From: Devosia epidermidihirudinis
Lineage (GTDB): Bacteria; Pseudomonadota; Alphaproteobacteria; Rhizobiales; Devosiaceae
Assembly (NCBI RefSeq): GCF_000971295.1
Contig: NZ_LANJ01000001.1
Location: 1-64,000, forward strand
Direction of reading: 5' to 3'
DNA length: 64,000 nt
A program made the translations under genes and the position numbers. The notes beneath the pieces are model-generated. The model saw only the letters and a program-made list of their open reading frames with translations. It searched no databases and was not told the origin of the DNA. Below, piece after piece: positions 60,419-64,000 of this stretch (position 1 is the stretch's first letter; each line of letters opens with the position of its first letter).

Positions 60419-61750
60419 TCAGTGCGTTGGCCCAATCAGGCGGGAGCGGATTGCGTTCGAGATATTGTCGAACAGGAACACCACCATCAGGATCAGCAGC
60501 ACCATATAGGCCACCTTGTCCCAGTCCGAATTGGTGCCCATGGCCTCGAGCAGCTTGAGGCCGATGCCGCCTGCGCCCACCGCGCCAATGATGGTGGCCG
60601 AGCGTGTATTGCTCTCCCAAAAGTAGAGCGACTGCGACACGAAAACCGGTAGAACTTGCGGCACGACACCAAAGCGATTGACCGCTGCCGGGCTTGCACC
60701 GACCGATTTCATGCCTTCGCGCTGCTTGTCGTCCACGTTCTCCAGCGCTTCAGCATAGACCTTGCCCAGCGCGCCGGTGTCGGTGAAGAAAATCGCCGCA
60801 ATGCCGGGGATTGGGCCGGGGCCGAAGCCGCGGGTGAAGAACAGTGCCCAGATCAGCATGTCGATGGAGCGCAGGAAGTCGAAGGCGCGCTTCATCAGCC
60901 AGTTGGCGGGTTTGTTCGCGGTGATGTTGCGCGCCGCGATGAAGGCGAACGGGAATGCCACCAAGGTCGCAAACAGTGTACCGACAAACGCCATCACGAG
61001 GGTCTGCATCAGCTTGGTCAGGATATCGCCATGCTGCCAGACGCGGTTGCCGAGCCATTCGTCCAGCACCAGCTGAGCGTTGGACTTGGCCGGGTTGATG
61101 CGGTCGCCGCTAAAAACCAGCCCAACCGTGCTGAACAGGTCATTGCCCCAAAGCGGCGAGCGTGGATCGTAGAGGAAATTGGCCCAGCCGAGGAAACGGC
61201 GCTGCACAGTCACCTGATTGCCGCGAATTTCCGCCTGCCCGGCAAAGCCGAAGTCGACCAAGACCTTCTGACGATCCTGACGGATGGCCGAAGGCGCATC
61301 CGCCGGCGCCACTGCGCCATCGGCCGTAATGGCAACCGGATAAGCCACGCCATCGAGATAGACATCCACCTGTCGGGTCGACACGTCGAGACGATCATCG
61401 CTGTCGAAGGTCGCCGTCATCGTGCCGTCGGCATGGGACGTCAGCCAGTCGATCTCTGCGCCCTTGGCGTATTGGCCACGGCTCGACCATTCGGCTGTCA
61501 CCTTACCGTCGGCAAAGCGCAGGCGCGGTTGGGCGCGCCAGGAGTACCAATCCTGCACATAGATCGCTGCGCGATCCCATTTGCCGTTCTGCAGCGCCGG
61601 TCCGACATTGAAGAAGAACCAGCAGAAGATAACGTAGAGCAGCGTCACGCCCAGCCCGACCAGCAGGCCCCAGCGGCGCATGAAGTTCAGTTTGAAGACT
61701 TCAGGATACTTCTTCTCGAGGCGGGTTTTCTCGGCAAGGCTGATGCTCAT
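60419..61750 (-). CDS. phnE: Phosphonate/phosphate ABC permease PhnE-like, long form (PhoT-like)
   Basis: A 443-residue permease. One span near residues 28-48 is followed by about 170 residues of extracytoplasmic insertion with beta-rich sequence. The BPD_transp_1 core then begins near 235 (LMQTLVMAFVGTLFATLVAF) and holds the EAA-like loop GMKSVGASPAAVNRFGVVPQ and SATIIGAVGAGGIG. Two-permease systems of this type with one long member match PhoE/PhoT of Sinorhizobium. The ATG shares one base with the stop of the preceding permease (TGATG). Confidence 0.88.
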   Translation of the reverse strand: MSISLAEKTRLEKKYPEVFKLNFMRRWGLLVGLGVTLLYVIFCWFFFNVGPALQNGKWDRAAIYVQDWYSWRAQPRLRFADGKVTAEWSSRGQYAKGAEIDWLTSHADGTMTATFDSDDRLDVSTRQVDVYLDGVAYPVAITADGAVAPADAPSAIRQDRQKVLVDFGFAGQAEIRGNQVTVQRRFLGWANFLYDPRSPLWGNDLFSTVGLVFSGDRINPAKSNAQLVLDEWLGNRVWQHGDILTKLMQTLVMAFVGTLFATLVAFPFAFIAARNITANKPANWLMKRAFDFLRSIDMLIWALFFTRGFGPGPIPGIAAIFFTDTGALGKVYAEALENVDDKQREGMKSVGASPAAVNRFGVVPQVLPVFVSQSLYFWESNTRSATIIGAVGAGGIGLKLLEAMGTNSDWDKVAYMVLLILMVVFLFDNISNAIRSRLIGPTH

Positions 61751-62724
61751 CACGCGGCTCCCCCGCCCATTTGGAACGATTGGTTGCCGACAAGTCGACG
61801 GCGCAGCCAGCCGGAGAACTGGTCGATGGCCACGATCGTCACCAGCAACAGGATGACGATGGCGTAGGTCTTGGCAGCATGGTCACGGCCAATCGACAGG
61901 CGGAACACTTCGCCGATACCGCCACCGCCAACAGCACCGATGATGGTGGAGGCGCGCACATTGATCTCGGTGCGCAGCAGCGTGTAGCTGACGAAGTTCG
62001 GCATCACCTGAGGCACGATGGCGTAGCGCACGCGCTCCAACCAGTTGGCTCCCACCGACCGCAGCCCCTCTTCGGGCTTCATGTCGGCATTCTCGACCAC
62101 TTCAAAGAACAGCTTGCCGAGAGCGCCAATGGTGTGGAGCGAAATGGCGGCAATGGCTGCAATGGGTCCGATGGACAAAACGGCGGTCAACAGACCCGCC
62201 ACGACGATTTCGGGGAAGGCGCGCATCACTTCCATGGCGCGGCGCATGAACCAGCGCACGGCACCGGCGCCCACCAGATTGGTCGCCGCAAAGAAGCACA
62301 GCAGGAACGCCAGGCCACCGCCGATAATGGTCGAGACGATGGCGATGTTGACCGTTACGGCCAGCTGATAGATGAAATTGGGGATGTAGAGGCTGTCGGT
62401 GATGTAGTGCCGATCAGATGTGTAGTCGAATTTCAGCGAGCCATCATAATAGGGCGACTCGATATCGAACATGGCGCGGAAGATCTCGAGCGGATCACGC
62501 GGCACGAAGTTCTTGAGGAAATCGAACATATACGGGATGCGCTCGAAGAACTTTCCCGAGTTCGCCGCATTGGCATAATTCATCGCCGCAAGAAGCGCGA
62601 TCAGCACCAGCGCCACGCTGATCAGCGAATAGACCCGCCGTGTCATCACCTGACTGCGATAGTGCCGCAGCAGAGTCTGGTTGGCTGGGGAGAGACTATT
62701 GGGCGAATGGGCAATATCAGCCAT
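61750..62724 (-). CDS. phnE: Phosphonate/phosphate ABC permease PhnE (PhoE-like)
   Basis: A 324-residue permease with a span near residues 32-50, a short extracytoplasmic loop and the BPD_transp_1 core, which has GLRSVGANWLERVRYAIVPQ (EAA loop) and ASTIIGAVGGGGIG near residue 275. It is coupled to the long permease. It is separated from phnD by 333 bases of palindromic repeats. Confidence 0.9.
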   Translation of the reverse strand: MADIAHSPNSLSPANQTLLRHYRSQVMTRRVYSLISVALVLIALLAAMNYANAANSGKFFERIPYMFDFLKNFVPRDPLEIFRAMFDIESPYYDGSLKFDYTSDRHYITDSLYIPNFIYQLAVTVNIAIVSTIIGGGLAFLLCFFAATNLVGAGAVRWFMRRAMEVMRAFPEIVVAGLLTAVLSIGPIAAIAAISLHTIGALGKLFFEVVENADMKPEEGLRSVGANWLERVRYAIVPQVMPNFVSYTLLRTEINVRASTIIGAVGGGGIGEVFRLSIGRDHAAKTYAIVILLLVTIVAIDQFSGWLRRRLVGNQSFQMGGGAA

Positions 62725-62749
62725 GGGCAAGGGCTTTCCATACGCTCGG

Positions 62750-62784
62750 TGTCACCCCGGCCTTGAGCCGGGGCCCATCCTGAG
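62750..62784. repeat. Family F palindromic repeat
   Basis: GTCACCCCGGCCTTGAGCCG plus GGGCCCATCCTGAG, a single unit of a palindrome common in alphaproteobacteria. It shares the GTCA leading edge with families A, B and C. First of three repeat elements in the phnD-phnE gap 62725-63057, which holds no gene. Confidence 0.75.
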
Positions 62785-62822
62785 GTGCTTGAGCGAGTAA
62801 GTTGCAAACTCATCCGTTCCTT

Positions 62823-62904
62823 CGTCATTGCCCGGCTTGTCCGGGCAATCCATTCTTCACCAGCGGCGGTGACATGGATTACCCGGACAAGCCGGGTAAT
62901 GACG
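62823..62904. repeat. Family A twin palindrome between phnD and phnE
   Basis: CGTCATTGCCCGGCTTGTCC plus GGGCAATCCA, a 23-base spacer, then the exact inverse ending GCCGGGTAATGACG. It can form a long stem-loop in the phn mRNA, just after the binding-protein gene. Confidence 0.85.
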
Positions 62905-62992
62905 GTGGCAGGCTACGAATGCGCCAAATCCAAACAGTTCTTCCAAGCAGCAAAGTCAGGGAGGGGGGCGGTTGGCCCGAACATCGGGGCTC

Positions 62993-63031
62993 TCGCCCCC
63001 TCCCAACCTCCCCCGTCAAGGGGGAGGTGCC
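62993..63031. repeat. Family E palindromic repeat, single copy
   Basis: TCGCCCCCTCCCAACCTCCC plus CCGTCAAGGGGGAGGTGC, close to one unit of the twin cassettes at 12040-12163 and 25931-26053. It lies 27 bases beyond the phnD stop. Confidence 0.7.
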
Positions 63032-63057
63032 GCTCTGTGATTGTGGACGGATCCGGC

Positions 63058-63966
63058 TTAGCCGCCGATGATCGACTTACGAGCGTCGATGATGGTCTGG
63101 TACAGGGCCTGACCGGCTGGAACGAAATCGACATAGCCGCCAGCGGTGAAGCTGTCGAAGCACTCGAAATCAGCCTTTGGCAGGCCGACGAAGAACTCGG
63201 TGACCTTGGCCTTGAGTTCTGGCGAGAGCTTGTTGGAAACCATCAGCGGGCCGTTCGGGATGATTGGCGACTGCCAGACTTCAACCAGATCGTCCATGTC
63301 GAGCAGGCCCTTGTCGACCATGATGCGCAGGTTGCCGGAGGTGTAGCCTTCCGAGAATTCACCCTGGCCCGAACCGAACGTGGTGCCGACGTCCCAGGTG
63401 CCGTCGAGGACGCCCAGAACGAGGTTTTCGTGGCCACCGCCGAAACCGGTTTCGCTGTAGAATTCAGCGATTGGCGCGCCGATATCGGTTGGCAGCGCCA
63501 CGTTTGGAACGAGGTAGCCCGAGGTGGAGTCAGGATCGGCAAAGCCGAGCTTCTTGCCCTTGGTCGAAGCCAGATCGGTGATGCCCGAGTCAGCGCGTGC
63601 AACCATGATGGTGTGGTAGCCGGTCGAGCCGTCAGCCTGCTTGGTGGTCAGCACTGGATCAACTGCATTGGGGTCGGCAATGTAAATCTTGGCATAGGAC
63701 GATGCGCCCATGATGGCGATGTCGATGGTGCCGCCGAGCAGACCCTGGATGATGCCGTTATAGTCTGGCGATGGGAAGAACTGGACTTCGGACACGCCTG
63801 TTGCGGCCTTCAGAGGCTCGGCAACGCATTCGGAACGACGGATCTGGTCGGCTTCGTTTTCACCGCCATCAAGGCCGATACGCAGGACATTGGCGTCCTG
63901 AGCAAAAGCAGCGGTCGACATAGTCAGGGCCACAGAGGCCAGCAGGATTTTACGGATCGCGGACAT
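63058..63966 (-). CDS. phnD: Phosphonate/phosphate ABC transporter binding protein PhnD-like (PhoD-like)
   Basis: A 302-residue periplasmic protein with a Sec signal peptide (residues 1-22, ending TAAFAQ). The mature part starts VLRIGLDGGENEADQIRRSE, and contains FFPSPDYNGIIQGLLGGTID, IMGASSYAKIY and LGFADPDSTSGYLVPN, all PhnD-family landmarks. It binds phosphonate, phosphate or a related oxyanion. AGGAAG precedes the ATG. The ATPase gene (phnC) is expected just right of the window. Confidence 0.92.
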   Translation of the reverse strand: MSAIRKILLASVALTMSTAAFAQDANVLRIGLDGGENEADQIRRSECVAEPLKAATGVSEVQFFPSPDYNGIIQGLLGGTIDIAIMGASSYAKIYIADPNAVDPVLTTKQADGSTGYHTIMVARADSGITDLASTKGKKLGFADPDSTSGYLVPNVALPTDIGAPIAEFYSETGFGGGHENLVLGVLDGTWDVGTTFGSGQGEFSEGYTSGNLRIMVDKGLLDMDDLVEVWQSPIIPNGPLMVSNKLSPELKAKVTEFFVGLPKADFECFDSFTAGGYVDFVPAGQALYQTIIDARKSIIGG

Positions 63967-64000
63967 GGATATCTTCCTTTGGTGACGCGGTGTGTCGGCA

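Overview
The window is about 64 kb of GC-rich chromosome from an alphaproteobacterium of the order Hyphomicrobiales. A Devosia-like organism is my best guess, not a proof. The reasons are the rhizobial-type L-rhamnose locus (rhaRSTPQU divergent from rhaDI), an aerobic cob cluster, a Porin_2 outer membrane protein, an FnrL-type regulator beside cydDC, DUF1127 small proteins, and several families of intergenic palindromic repeats typical of this group. I see no rRNA, tRNA, CRISPR, phage or IS transposase. It reads as ordinary chromosome rich in transport and small-molecule metabolism.

Layout. 1-10.2 kb: L-rhamnose uptake and catabolism. A regulator, binding protein, ATPase and two permeases plus a mutarotase lie on the minus strand. 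The bifunctional aldolase/dehydrogenase RhaD and the isomerase RhaI lie on the plus strand. A near-perfect inverted repeat in the divergent promoter region is the likely RhaR operator. A DUF559 nuclease-like gene wrapped in inverted repeats sits between rhaP and rhaQ. 10.4-15.5 kb: mmsA, two LysR regulators, a YbaK-type deacylase and two DUF1127-like small genes, with many twin palindromes. 15.7-22.9 kb: cytochrome bd oxidase (cydABX, minus), its assembly exporter cydDC (plus) and an Fnr-type regulator, with a perfect FNR box between cydA and cydD. 23.0-25.9 kb: copper export operon copA-cueR-copZ behind a CueR-type promoter. 26-31.7 kb: a tandem DUF1428 protein and a ribose-type sugar ABC transporter with a divergent LacI regulator and tandem operators. 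31.7-38.4 kb: a DUF305 copper-type protein, an ArsR regulator, and the cobalamin operon cobFGHIJLM, which lacks cobK. 38.4-43.2 kb: periplasmic glucan genes opgG-opgH-opgC, with opgH split by an in-frame stop. 43.4-51.7 kb: an ABC exporter, a porin, an ABC-F ATPase, and a MarR/HlyD/DUF2955 efflux module. 51.7-56.6 kb: a membrane protein of unknown function and an iron-siderophore cluster (two binding proteins around a siderophore-interacting protein fused to a degenerate methyltransferase domain). 57-64 kb: rsgA, a chemotaxis receptor, and a phosphonate/phosphate-type ABC transporter (phnD, two phnE) that runs off the right edge.

The more unusual items are: the split opgH; the DUF559 cassette inside the rha transporter operon; the SIP-methyltransferase fusion with its catalytic residues lost; the ArsR-headed cob operon without cobK; repeat elements placed just after two binding-protein genes inside operons; the symmetric rha operator; and a CydB that lacks the usual first aspartate of its DGFD motif. 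I found no clearly new multi-gene defence or biosynthetic system.
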